Below the pieces are notes generated by a model, which was not told the DNA's origin, searched no databases, and saw nothing but the letters and a program-made list of their open reading frames with translations. This document shows, piece by piece, positions 56,407 through 64,000 of a stretch of DNA of 64,000 nucleotides. Position numbers and translations under genes: made by a program. The stretch comes from Pseudomonas gozinkensis (GTDB lineage: Bacteria > Pseudomonadota > Gammaproteobacteria > Pseudomonadales > Pseudomonadaceae). Positions within the stretch are counted from its first letter, which is position 1. Each line of letters begins with the position of its first letter. The stretch spans positions 4,428,501 to 4,492,500 of the forward strand of contig NZ_CP062253.1 of NCBI RefSeq assembly GCF_014863585.1, written 5' to 3'.

Positions 56407-57816
56407 GTGAATTCCGTGACTGACCGCCCTGCTGCCGTTTCCCTCAACCGCCCTGCCCGGGTTCGCCTGGAGCTGAAGAATCTGCTCGGCCTGGCCCTGC
56501 CGATCATGATCGCGCAGCTGGCAACCACCGCCATGGGCTTCGTCGATGCGGTGATGGCCGGGCGCGTGGGGCCCAAGGATCTGGCGGCCGTGGCGCTGGG
56601 CAACTCGATCTGGGTGCCGGTGTTCCTGCTGATGACCGGCACCCTGCTGGCCACCACGCCGAAAGTCGCCCAGCGCTTCGGCGCCGGCACCCACAGCGAA
56701 ATCGGCCCGATCGTGCGTCAGGCCTTGTGGCTCGCACTGGTGGTGGGCCTGATGGCGACCACCATGCTGTTCAGCGCCGAACCGATCCTGCACCTGATGA
56801 AAGTCGATCCGGAGCTGATCGGTCCGTGCATGCAGTACCTGCACGGCATCGCCAGCGGTCTGCCGGCCGTGGCTTTCTACCATGTGCTGCGCTGCACCAG
56901 TGACGGCCTCGGCCGCACCCGCCCGGCGATGGTGCTGGGATTGTGCGGTCTGGCGCTGAACATCCCGCTCAACTACGTGTTCATTTATGGCCACTTCGGC
57001 GTGCCGGCCATGGGCGGCGTTGGCTGCGGCTGGGCCACGGCCATCGTGATGTGGGTGATGGCGCTGGGCCTGGCTGGTTACGAGCGCTGGGCCCCGGCCT
57101 ACAAGTCGAGCGAACTGTTCAGCCGTTTCGACTGGCCGCAATGGGCGGTGATCAAGCGTTTGCTGGCCATCGGTCTGCCAATCGGCGTCGCGGTGTTTGC
57201 CGAGTCGAGCATCTTCGCGGTGATCGCGCTGCTGATCGGCAGCCTCGGCGCCACCGTGGTGGCCGGGCACCAGATCGCGTTGAACGTCAGCTCGCTGGTG
57301 TTCATGATTCCGTACTCGCTGGGCATGGCCGTGACCGTGCGGGTCGGTCAGGCCCTTGGCCGTGAAGAACCTCGTGAAGCGCGTTTCGCCGCGGGCGTCG
57401 GCATGGGCACCGCGCTGGCTTACGCCTGCCTGTCAGCGAGCATGATGTTGCTGATGCGTGAAAACATTGCGGCGATCTATACCTCCGATCCGATGGTGAT
57501 TCACATCGCGGCGATGCTGATCGTGTACTCGGCGCTGTTCCAGTTTTCCGACGCGATCCAGGTCACCGCCGCCGGCGCCCTGCGTGGTTATCAGGACACT
57601 CGCGTGACGATGATCCTGACCCTGTTCGCCTATTGGGGCATCGGCCTACCGGTGGGTTACGCCCTCGGCCTGACTGACTGGCTCGGCGAACCTCGCGGCC
57701 CGAGCGGCTTGTGGGAAGGCCTGATTGTCGGCCTCAGCTGCGCAGCGCTGATGCTGTCGATCCGCCTGACGCGCAGTGCGCGCAAACGCATTCGCATCAG
57801 CCGCTCGATGGGCTGA
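56407..57816 (+). CDS. MATE family multidrug efflux pump (NorM/PmpM type)
   Basis: About 469 residues from a GTG at 56407. GTGs at 56392 and 56416 are also in frame, and none has a clear ribosome site, so the start is uncertain. There are 12 TMs in two six-TM halves, with the MATE signatures [27 protein letters not shown] at TM1 and [60 protein letters not shown] at TM7-8. It is closely like P. aeruginosa PmpM, an H+-coupled exporter of cationic drugs. It is divergent from pdxB. Confidence 0.92.
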   Translation: MNSVTDRPAAVSLNRPARVRLELKNLLGLALPIMIAQLATTAMGFVDAVMAGRVGPKDLAAVALGNSIWVPVFLLMTGTLLATTPKVAQRFGAGTHSEIGPIVRQALWLALVVGLMATTMLFSAEPILHLMKVDPELIGPCMQYLHGIASGLPAVAFYHVLRCTSDGLGRTRPAMVLGLCGLALNIPLNYVFIYGHFGVPAMGGVGCGWATAIVMWVMALGLAGYERWAPAYKSSELFSRFDWPQWAVIKRLLAIGLPIGVAVFAESSIFAVIALLIGSLGATVVAGHQIALNVSSLVFMIPYSLGMAVTVRVGQALGREEPREARFAAGVGMGTALAYACLSASMMLLMRENIAAIYTSDPMVIHIAAMLIVYSALFQFSDAIQVTAAGALRGYQDTRVTMILTLFAYWGIGLPVGYALGLTDWLGEPRGPSGLWEGLIVGLSCAALMLSIRLTRSARKRIRISRSMG

Positions 57817-57823
57817 TCGCCCA

Positions 57824-57856
57824 TAAAAAAGACCTGCACATGCAGGTCTTTTTTTT
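57824..57856. terminator. Bidirectional terminator (MATE gene / tusA)
   Basis: AAAAAAGACCTGCA-CA-TGCAGGTCTTTTTTTT, a nearly loopless long stem with runs on both sides. Confidence 0.92.
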
Positions 57857-57865
57857 GCCTTCCGA

Positions 57866-58117
57866 TCAACCGGACTTCTTGCGGATCCAGTACAGATAGG
57901 TCCCGGCCTCTTCGTGCTGCCCCACCAGTTCATGGTCGAGAAACACGCAGAATTTGGGGATGTCGCGACGGGTCGACGGGTCGGTGGCGATCACCTTGAG
58001 CAGGCCGCCAGGCACCAGGTCACGGATGTGCTGGTGCAGCATCATCACCGGCTCCGGACAGTTGAGGCCCGTGGCGTCGAGGGTGCCGTCGACCGGCGTA
58101 TCGATCATTTCACTCAT
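57866..58117 (-). CDS. tusA: Sulfurtransferase TusA
   Basis: 83 residues with the SirA/TusA signature around the catalytic Cys20 ([22 protein letters not shown]), then [21 protein letters not shown]. It relays persulfide sulfur from IscS to the TusBCDE/MnmA system for 2-thiouridine in tRNA. It lies 65 bp after rlmM on the same strand. Confidence 0.94.
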   Translation of the reverse strand: MSEMIDTPVDGTLDATGLNCPEPVMMLHQHIRDLVPGGLLKVIATDPSTRRDIPKFCVFLDHELVGQHEEAGTYLYWIRKKSG

Positions 58118-58182
58118 GATTCACTCCTGAAACTGGCCGGCATTGTCGCCCAATGCCGGGTGTTCGGTCACCTGTCGCGCGC

Positions 58183-59256
58183 TCAGCGGGCTTTGGCTTT
58201 CTTCACGTCATGGCGGCGCAAATGGCAGGTCACTTCCTCGCGGTCGTGGTACAGCTGCTTGCAGCCGATGTCGACCTTGATGCCGCGGGCCTTGAAACCG
58301 TCGGCGATACGCTCGAGCAAGCGCTTCACTTCGGCGTAACGCTGCTTCATCGGCAGCTTCAGGTTGACCACCGCCTCCCGGCAATGGCCCTCGCCGATCC
58401 ACTCTTCGAGCATCGCGGCGTTGCGCGCCGGTTTCTCGACGATGTCGCAGACCATCCAGTCCACCGGCTGCTTGGGTTTGAAGGTGAAACCGTCGGCCAT
58501 CAAGTGCTGCACCAGGCCGGTGTCCATCAGGCTTTCGGCCATCGGGCCGTTGTCGATGGCGGTCACCAGCATGCCGCGATTGACCAGTTGCCAGGTCCAG
58601 CCGCCCGGCGCCGCGCCGAGGTCGACGCCGGTCATGTCGCTGTGCAGGCGATCTTCCCACTGATCGCGAGGGATGAAGTGGTGCCAGGCCTCTTCCAGTT
58701 TCAGGGTCGAACGGCTCGGCGCCTCGCGCGGGAACTTCAGGCGCGGAATGCCCATCGGCCACATCGCCGAGTTACCGGCGTCGGCCAGACCGAGAAACAC
58801 TTCACGGCCGCTCTTGAAGGTCAGCAGCAGACGCGGCTTGCTGGCGTCCTCCACCAGTTTGCCGGCGCCGGTCAGGGCCTTGCGCAGCGGGCCTTCGAAC
58901 TTCTTGCAGAAATTCGACAGTTCCTTGCCGTCGTTGGTGTCGACGACCTCCAGCCACAGGCTGCCGCACACCGGGAACTCAGCCATGTGCGCGAGGATCA
59001 CGCTGATGCGGTCGTTTTCCGGCAGATCGATGAAAAGTCCACGTGCCCACTGGCGCGGGAAGATCAGCTCGGCGAAACGCTGGCCACGCATCAGGCGCTC
59101 GGCGCCGTCTTCTTCGGTGCAGACGAACTCGGCGCAAGCGGTGGCCGGTTTGGCCTTGGCGTAGCCGGCCACATTCAGTCGGGCGGCGAGGTCGGAAATC
59201 TCCGAGCAGACTTCGCCTTCGAAGCCTGGCCGGCAATGCATGAATAGGGTGTTCAT
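58183..59256 (-). CDS. rlmM: 23S rRNA 2'-O-ribose methyltransferase RlmM
   Basis: 357 residues from the ATG at 59256, which has AGGAG upstream. The N-terminal THUMP-like part (MNTLFMHCRPGFEGEVCSEISDLAARLNVAGY) leads to a RrmJ-like methyltransferase with SAM loop GVDLGAAPGGWTWQLVNRGMLVTAIDNGP, DWMVCDIVEKPAR and the late VNLKLPMKQRY lysine. It methylates C2498 of 23S rRNA. tusA follows after 65 bp, and acnA is divergent. Confidence 0.95.
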   Translation of the reverse strand: MNTLFMHCRPGFEGEVCSEISDLAARLNVAGYAKAKPATACAEFVCTEEDGAERLMRGQRFAELIFPRQWARGLFIDLPENDRISVILAHMAEFPVCGSLWLEVVDTNDGKELSNFCKKFEGPLRKALTGAGKLVEDASKPRLLLTFKSGREVFLGLADAGNSAMWPMGIPRLKFPREAPSRSTLKLEEAWHHFIPRDQWEDRLHSDMTGVDLGAAPGGWTWQLVNRGMLVTAIDNGPMAESLMDTGLVQHLMADGFTFKPKQPVDWMVCDIVEKPARNAAMLEEWIGEGHCREAVVNLKLPMKQRYAEVKRLLERIADGFKARGIKVDIGCKQLYHDREEVTCHLRRHDVKKAKAR

Positions 59257-59411
59257 TCTTACTCCTGGGCAGAGGGCGATCATTCATCCCCTGCGCGATG
59301 CCCAGACCTGCGTTGAAGCAAAGCCTGTCACGAAAACCGGCGCATGATAGCCCATGTCGGAACCTTGGACTTGCCCATAGAGTCCAGTTATTAGCCAGCT
59401 ACTGAAAACAG

Positions 59412-59461
59412 GGCTACGTTGATAGCTCTGCCCGTCCCCTCAGTCCGTAGCCGTGCGGACT
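59412..59461 (+). promoter_or_regulatory. acnA leader with two competing hairpins
   Basis: GGCTACG (59412-59418) can pair with CGTAGCC (59446-59452). AGTCCG (59442-59447) can pair with CGGACT (59456-59461). The two pairings share 59446-59447 and cannot form together. The second ends 4 bp before the AGGAG ribosome site of acnA. This suggests a leader switch but is unproven. Confidence 0.4.
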
Positions 59462-59477
59462 CAAAGGAGTGATCGTA

Positions 59478-62219
59478 ATGCCGTCCCTTGATAGCCTGAA
59501 CACCCTTAAAACACTGAAGATAGACGACAAGACTTACCACTATTTCAGCCTGCCGGATGCCGCCAAAAGCCTGGGCAATATCGACAAACTGCCCATGTCG
59601 CTGAAAGTCCTGCTGGAAAACCTGCTGCGCTGGGAAGACGAAAAAACCGTCACCGGCGCCGACCTCAAGGCGATTGCCGCGTGGCTCAAGGAGCGCCGCT
59701 CCGACCGGGAAATCCAGTACCGCCCTGCCCGCGTATTGATGCAAGACTTTACCGGCGTACCTGCTGTGGTTGATCTGGCCGCGATGCGCGCCGCCATGGC
59801 CAAGGCCGGCGGTGATCCGCAAAGAATCAACCCGCTGTCGCCGGTGGATCTGGTGATCGACCACTCGGTGATGGTCGACAAATTCGGCAGCGCCAGCGCC
59901 TTCGAACAGAACGTCGATATCGAAATGCAGCGCAACGGCGAGCGCTACGCCTTCCTGCGCTGGGGCCAAAGCGCCTTCGACAACTTCAGCGTGGTGCCGC
60001 CGGGCACCGGGATCTGCCACCAGGTCAACCTCGAATACCTCGGGCGTACGGTGTGGACCAAGGACGAAGACGGCCGCACGTACGCCTTCCCCGACACGCT
60101 GGTCGGCACCGACTCCCACACCACGATGATCAACGGCCTCGGCGTACTCGGCTGGGGCGTCGGCGGGATCGAGGCGGAAGCCGCGATGCTCGGGCAACCG
60201 GTGTCAATGCTGATTCCGGAAGTGATCGGCTTCAAACTCACTGGCAAGCTCAAGGAAGGCATCACCGCCACCGACCTGGTGCTGACCGTGACCCAGATGC
60301 TGCGCAAGAAAGGCGTGGTCGGTAAATTCGTCGAGTTCTATGGCGATGGTCTCGCCGACCTGCCACTGGCTGATCGCGCGACCATCGCCAACATGGCCCC
60401 GGAATATGGCGCGACCTGCGGCTTCTTCCCGGTGGATGACGTGACCCTCGAATACCTGCGCCTTTCCGGCCGTCCGCCGGAAGTGGTAAAACTGGTCGAG
60501 GCCTACACCAAGGCTCAAGGGCTGTGGCGCCTGCCCGGGCAGGAACCGGTGTTCACCGACAGTCTGGCGCTGGACATGGGCAGCGTCGAAGCCAGCCTCG
60601 CCGGGCCGAAACGCCCGCAGGACCGCGTCTCGCTGCCGAATGTCGGTCAGGCGTTCAGTGACTTCCTCGACTTGCAGTTCAAACCCGTCAGCAAGGACGA
60701 AGGACGTCTGGAAAGCGAAGGCGGCGGTGGCGTGGCGGTGGGCAATGCCGATCTGGTCGGCGAAACCGATTACGAGTACGACGGCCACACCTATCGCCTG
60801 AAAAACGGCGCCGTGGTGATTGCCGCGATCACCTCCTGCACCAACACCTCCAACCCTAGCGTGATGATGGCCGCTGGCCTGCTGGCGAAAAAAGCCGTGG
60901 AAAAAGGCCTGACCCGCAAGCCGTGGGTGAAAAGCTCACTGGCACCGGGTTCGAAAGTCGTCACCGATTACTACAAAGCCGCCGGGTTGACGCAGTATCT
61001 CGACCAGCTCGGCTTTTCGCTGGTCGGATACGGCTGCACCACTTGCATCGGCAACTCCGGGCCGCTGCCGGAACCGATCGAAAAAGCCATCCAGAAAGCC
61101 GACCTGACTGTGGCGTCGGTGCTGTCCGGCAACCGCAACTTCGAAGGCCGGGTGCATCCATTGGTGAAAACCAACTGGCTGGCCTCGCCTCCGCTGGTGG
61201 TCGCCTACGCCCTGGCTGGCAGTGTGCGCACCGACATCAGCAGCGAACCGCTGGGTAACGACCAGCAAGGCAATGCGGTTTACCTGCGTGATATCTGGCC
61301 GAGCAGCAAGGAAATCGCCGACGCGGTAAATCAGGTCAACACGGCGATGTTCCACAAGGAATACGCCGAGGTGTTTGCCGGTGACGAACAGTGGCAAGCC
61401 ATCGAAGTGCCGCAAGCCGCAACTTACGTCTGGCAGGCGGATTCGACCTACATCCAGCATCCGCCGTTCTTCGATGACATTGCCGGGCCATTGCCGGTGA
61501 TCGCCGATGTGAAAGGTGCGCGAGTGCTGGCGCTATTGGGCGATTCGGTGACCACTGACCACATCTCCCCCGCCGGCAACATCAAGGCGGACAGTCCGGC
61601 CGGGCGTTACTTGCGCGAGCAAGGTGTCGAGCCACGGGACTTCAACTCCTACGGCTCGCGCCGGGGCAATCATGAAGTGATGATGCGTGGCACGTTTGCC
61701 AACATCCGTATCCGCAACGAAATGCTCGGTGGCGAAGAAGGAGGCAACACGATCTACATTCCGAGCGGCGAAAAACTGGCGATCTATGACGCGGCCATGC
61801 GCTATCAGGCCTCGGGAACACCGCTGGTGGTGATTGCCGGGCAAGAATACGGCACCGGCTCCAGCCGCGACTGGGCCGCCAAGGGCACCAACCTGCTCGG
61901 GGTGAAAGCGGTGATTGCCGAAAGCTTCGAGCGGATCCACCGCTCCAATCTGGTGGGCATGGGTGTATTGCCGTTGCAGTTCAAGCTGGATCAGAACCGC
62001 AAGAGCCTGAACCTCACTGGCAAGGAAACCCTGGATATTCAAGGCCTGAGCGGCGTCGAGCTGACGCCTCGGATGAACCTGACGTTGGTCATCACCCGTG
62101 AAGACGGGCGTCAGGAAAAAATCGAAGTGCTGTGCCGCATCGACACCCTGAACGAGGTCGAGTACTTCAAGTCCGGCGGGATCCTGCATTACGTGTTGCG
62201 GCAGTTGATCGCTTCGTAA
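59478..62219 (+). CDS. acnA: Aconitate hydratase A
   Basis: 913 residues from the ATG at 59478, which has AGGAGTG upstream. The 4Fe-4S ligands are in [15 protein letters not shown] and [14 protein letters not shown]. Other hallmarks are [29 protein letters not shown] near the front and the swivel domain [48 protein letters not shown]. It isomerises citrate to isocitrate; AcnA-type enzymes are more stable under oxidative stress and iron limitation than AcnB. It is monocistronic, with two terminators after it. Confidence 0.97.
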   Translation: MPSLDSLNTLKTLKIDDKTYHYFSLPDAAKSLGNIDKLPMSLKVLLENLLRWEDEKTVTGADLKAIAAWLKERRSDREIQYRPARVLMQDFTGVPAVVDLAAMRAAMAKAGGDPQRINPLSPVDLVIDHSVMVDKFGSASAFEQNVDIEMQRNGERYAFLRWGQSAFDNFSVVPPGTGICHQVNLEYLGRTVWTKDEDGRTYAFPDTLVGTDSHTTMINGLGVLGWGVGGIEAEAAMLGQPVSMLIPEVIGFKLTGKLKEGITATDLVLTVTQMLRKKGVVGKFVEFYGDGLADLPLADRATIANMAPEYGATCGFFPVDDVTLEYLRLSGRPPEVVKLVEAYTKAQGLWRLPGQEPVFTDSLALDMGSVEASLAGPKRPQDRVSLPNVGQAFSDFLDLQFKPVSKDEGRLESEGGGGVAVGNADLVGETDYEYDGHTYRLKNGAVVIAAITSCTNTSNPSVMMAAGLLAKKAVEKGLTRKPWVKSSLAPGSKVVTDYYKAAGLTQYLDQLGFSLVGYGCTTCIGNSGPLPEPIEKAIQKADLTVASVLSGNRNFEGRVHPLVKTNWLASPPLVVAYALAGSVRTDISSEPLGNDQQGNAVYLRDIWPSSKEIADAVNQVNTAMFHKEYAEVFAGDEQWQAIEVPQAATYVWQADSTYIQHPPFFDDIAGPLPVIADVKGARVLALLGDSVTTDHISPAGNIKADSPAGRYLREQGVEPRDFNSYGSRRGNHEVMMRGTFANIRIRNEMLGGEEGGNTIYIPSGEKLAIYDAAMRYQASGTPLVVIAGQEYGTGSSRDWAAKGTNLLGVKAVIAESFERIHRSNLVGMGVLPLQFKLDQNRKSLNLTGKETLDIQGLSGVELTPRMNLTLVITREDGRQEKIEVLCRIDTLNEVEYFKSGGILHYVLRQLIAS

Positions 62220-62229
62220 AACCTGCAGA

Positions 62230-62317
62230 TGCAAAAACACCGCCAGATCGGCGGTGTTTCTGTTTGGGCACGGCACTTTTCTGCGGGCGAAAAAAAACCC
62301 GCCGAAGCGGGTTTTTC
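62230..62317 (+). terminator. Two tandem terminators after acnA
   Basis: The first stem is AAACACCGCC-AGATC-GGCGGTGTTT (about 62236-62261). The second is AAACCCGC-CGAA-GCGGGTTTTT (about 62289-62317). The second has T- and A-runs and works in both directions. The rest of the gap to 62509 shows no gene or clear signal. Confidence 0.85.
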
Positions 62318-62509
62318 CCAAGACCATTATCGACTCCCTGTCGGCAGCGATCCTTGCTAATGGTCGATCATCCGTGATCCTGAAACACTCCCTGTGCTTC
62401 AGTTGATGAGGCTAGATTACGCTGTGGATCCAATCGGCAATAGTCGAAATAGCTACCATCGCGTGTAAGACATTCGCCATAGCGAGCCTTCCGAAAACCC
62501 TTAGGCGTG

Positions 62510-63331
62510 TCAGGCATCGAGCGCAGAAGCCGCCAGTCGGGCGACTTTCAGCTGTCCTTTTGCCGCAGTTTGCTCGTCATCCTCCAGAAACCATGCGGCA
62601 GACAGTCCGGCGAACGCCAGCACCCATTGCAGCAGGCGTTTTCGCTCGATTCCCGCTGCTTCGCAGATCACGTCGACTTGTCGCCGAAAGCGTTCGGGAT
62701 CGGTCGCCGTCGGCAATTCCGGGTTGCAGATCAGGTTGGCGTAGTCGTAACCGCGCTCGCCCCGCACCCGCTTGGGGTCGATCGCGAGCCAGCCCCGTGG
62801 GCCGAAATCGAGGACGTTGTCGTGGTGCATGTCGCCGTGCAGCACCACCACGTCCTGCGGTTCGGCGAGCAAGGTCTGGGCGGTTTGCAGACAATTGGCG
62901 TAAGGGCCGCCGTATCGGGTCGCCGCCACTCGTAATGAGGTGAACCACGGCGCCAGTTCCACCAACGGCGGTGGTGGCGTCGGTCGCGGTGCGTGCAGCC
63001 GGGCCAAGGCTCGGCACATGATCCGCGTGGCCTCGTCGTCTTCGTCGTTGAGCGCCATGTGCATCAACGAACGCTGGCCCATCGCCCGCTCCAGCAACAG
63101 GCCCTCCTTGTGATGAGCGAGCACCAGGGCGGCACCGTCGCCGTCCCACCAGGTCATCAGCAGGTTGCCGTACTTTTCTTCGTCGTCCACCGCGACTTTC
63201 AGCATTGCCGGCACATCGCCCTGACGCACCGGCAACAGGCGGCTGCCCGGGGTGATGATCGGCTCGCCGTCCGGCGTCAGCGCCCAGCGTTCCAGCCACG
63301 GCGTGAACAGTTCGAGATCAGCCACCGTCAC
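62510..63331 (-). CDS. Aminoglycoside/hydroxyurea phosphotransferase-like kinase (APH(6) family)
   Basis: 273 residues from a GTG at 63331; GTG 63325 is equally possible. The start overlaps the end of the SRPBCC gene by 14 bp. It has a kinase fold with the catalytic loop VVLHGDMHHDNVLDFG (Asp and Asn) and metal-site segment LAIDPKRVRGERGYDYANLICNP, as in the streptomycin and hydroxyurea phosphotransferase family. In the chromosomes of Pseudomonas such genes are common and their substrate is mostly unknown, so resistance should not be assumed. Confidence 0.83.
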   Translation of the reverse strand: MTVADLELFTPWLERWALTPDGEPIITPGSRLLPVRQGDVPAMLKVAVDDEEKYGNLLMTWWDGDGAALVLAHHKEGLLLERAMGQRSLMHMALNDEDDEATRIMCRALARLHAPRPTPPPPLVELAPWFTSLRVAATRYGGPYANCLQTAQTLLAEPQDVVVLHGDMHHDNVLDFGPRGWLAIDPKRVRGERGYDYANLICNPELPTATDPERFRRQVDVICEAAGIERKRLLQWVLAFAGLSAAWFLEDDEQTAAKGQLKVARLAASALDA

Positions 63332-63806
63332 GCTCGCGGGCCCGGTCGCTCTCCGTGAGGAAGTGCTCAAGTCGACTCAGCTGTTCCTCCCAGCCCCGAC
63401 TGTCCATGTAATAGGCCTCTTTCTGGCGCACATCTGGAATATGCGCAAAACCCGACTCGGAGACCTTCAGCAGCGTGCCGCTCTCGTAGTCCTGCAATTC
63501 GAATTTGACCAGCGTGGTCGGTTCCTGGGAGTAGTCGATTTTCGGGTTCACCGCGTACGGGTGCCAGCGGAAGGAGAACAGCTGCTGGGGCTCGACCCGC
63601 TCCACCAGCACATTCCAGAGCACATGTTCATAACCGGGGTACGTCACCTGCCCTTGCGTCCATTCGCCCGCGATAAACCGCCGGCCCTCCAGCGCAACGC
63701 CGAACCACTGGCCGAACGCCTCGGCATCGACCAGAGCGCGCCAGACATGGGAGCGCGGTGACCTGAGCATGATCTTACGTTCAAAGCTGTTGGGTACTGG
63801 TTTCAT
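63318..63806 (-). CDS. SRPBCC (AHSA1-type) domain protein
   Basis: 162 residues with AGGAGGTGACG upstream of the ATG. It is a single START-like AHSA1 domain: ERKIMLRSPRSHVWRALVDAEAFGQWFGVALEGRRFIAGEWTQGQVTYPGYEH and the C-terminal helix GWEEQLSRLEHFLTE. These proteins bind hydrophobic ligands. Many are paired with an ArsR-type regulator, which is not visible before the window edge. It overlaps the downstream kinase gene by 14 bp, so the two are translationally coupled. Confidence 0.87.
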   Translation of the reverse strand: MKPVPNSFERKIMLRSPRSHVWRALVDAEAFGQWFGVALEGRRFIAGEWTQGQVTYPGYEHVLWNVLVERVEPQQLFSFRWHPYAVNPKIDYSQEPTTLVKFELQDYESGTLLKVSESGFAHIPDVRQKEAYYMDSRGWEEQLSRLEHFLTESDRARERDGG

Positions 63807-64000
63807 ACGTCACCTCCTGTTTTGAACAGTAGGCTTGTATGACCACATGTCCAATGCGAAGTTGTATCAATCCAGTGCAACGGTCTGCTCTGATTGAAAT
63901 ATCCGGCAGTATTTTGCGGCGCCGGTTCGTCAGAATGCGCACGGATCAGCGCGGCGAAACTGATAACGTTCGCAGCGAATTGAACGACACAAGGACGTCA
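63807..64000. other. Right-edge intergenic sequence, nothing identified
   Basis: 194 bp upstream of the SRPBCC gene reach the window edge. They probably hold its promoter. I see no gene, repeat or clear operator. Confidence 0.4.

Noticed and set aside
62510..63331. Call as a true streptomycin-resistance gene
   Set aside because: Only family-level motifs are visible. Chromosomal members of this family usually have unknown substrates, so resistance is not supported.

Overview
The window looks like chromosomal core DNA from a fluorescent Pseudomonas (P. fluorescens group). The evidence is high-GC codon use, Pseudomonas-type REP sequences in inverted pairs, and long blocks whose gene order, as I remember it, follows the P. 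aeruginosa PAO1 chromosome. These blocks are tal-rssC-rssB-mlaA-phnX-like-DUF4404-queF-copI-copR-copS; lolCDE-pilZ-glpQ-sthA-apbE; gap-mfd-csiV-mtnP-nagZ-psrA-lexA-sulA-topA-fadA-fadB-uspA-uup-slt; and pdxB-MATE with tusA-rlmM-acnA. I see no rRNA, tRNA, CRISPR array, prophage or insertion sequence.

Region by region. 1-8.1 kb is the upstream end of an exopolysaccharide operon read right to left: a Wzb-type phosphatase, a Wzc BY-kinase, a glycosyltransferase, a polysaccharide pyruvyl transferase, a Wzx flippase and a partial Wzy-like membrane protein that runs off the left edge. A secreted glycoside hydrolase is divergent from it. 8.2-16.8 kb holds transaldolase, the RssB/RssC stress-signalling pair, MlaA, a phosphonatase-like protein without its catalytic aspartates, QueF, and the copper module CopI/CopRS with an inverted repeat between the divergent genes. 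16.9-25.6 kb holds the Lol lipoprotein-release ABC transporter, a PilZ protein, GlpQ, SthA, an ApbE without Nqr neighbours, and a citrate-type MFS permease. 25.8-34.4 kb holds a long GAPDH, Mfd, CsiV and a SWIM-SNF2 helicase. 34.4-46 kb holds MtnP, NagZ, the fatty-acid regulator PsrA with two operator-like boxes, the LexA-SulA SOS operon with two SOS boxes, topoisomerase I and the FadBA beta-oxidation complex. 46-64 kb holds a probable small RNA gene, a universal stress protein, Uup, Slt, a Fic enzyme, an MsbA-like exporter, PdxB, a MATE pump, TusA, RlmM, AcnA, and an APH-like kinase overlapped by an SRPBCC protein.

Links between genes: PsrA responds to long-chain fatty acids and is known in P. 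aeruginosa to control fadBA, which lies 6 kb away here. LexA controls itself and sulA. CopRS probably controls the divergent copI. Wzc and Wzb form a phosphorylation and dephosphorylation cycle for polysaccharide assembly.

Most of the window is ordinary housekeeping DNA. The items most worth a second look are the phosphonatase pseudoenzyme at 12.1 kb, the candidate sRNA at 46.3 kb, a terminator-like hairpin inside the essential lol operon, three REPINs whose palindrome cores differ but stay paired, the pyruvylated-polysaccharide locus, and a Fic protein carrying its own inhibitory motif and a slippage-prone 12-bp repeat. I found no clear evidence of an undescribed multi-gene system.
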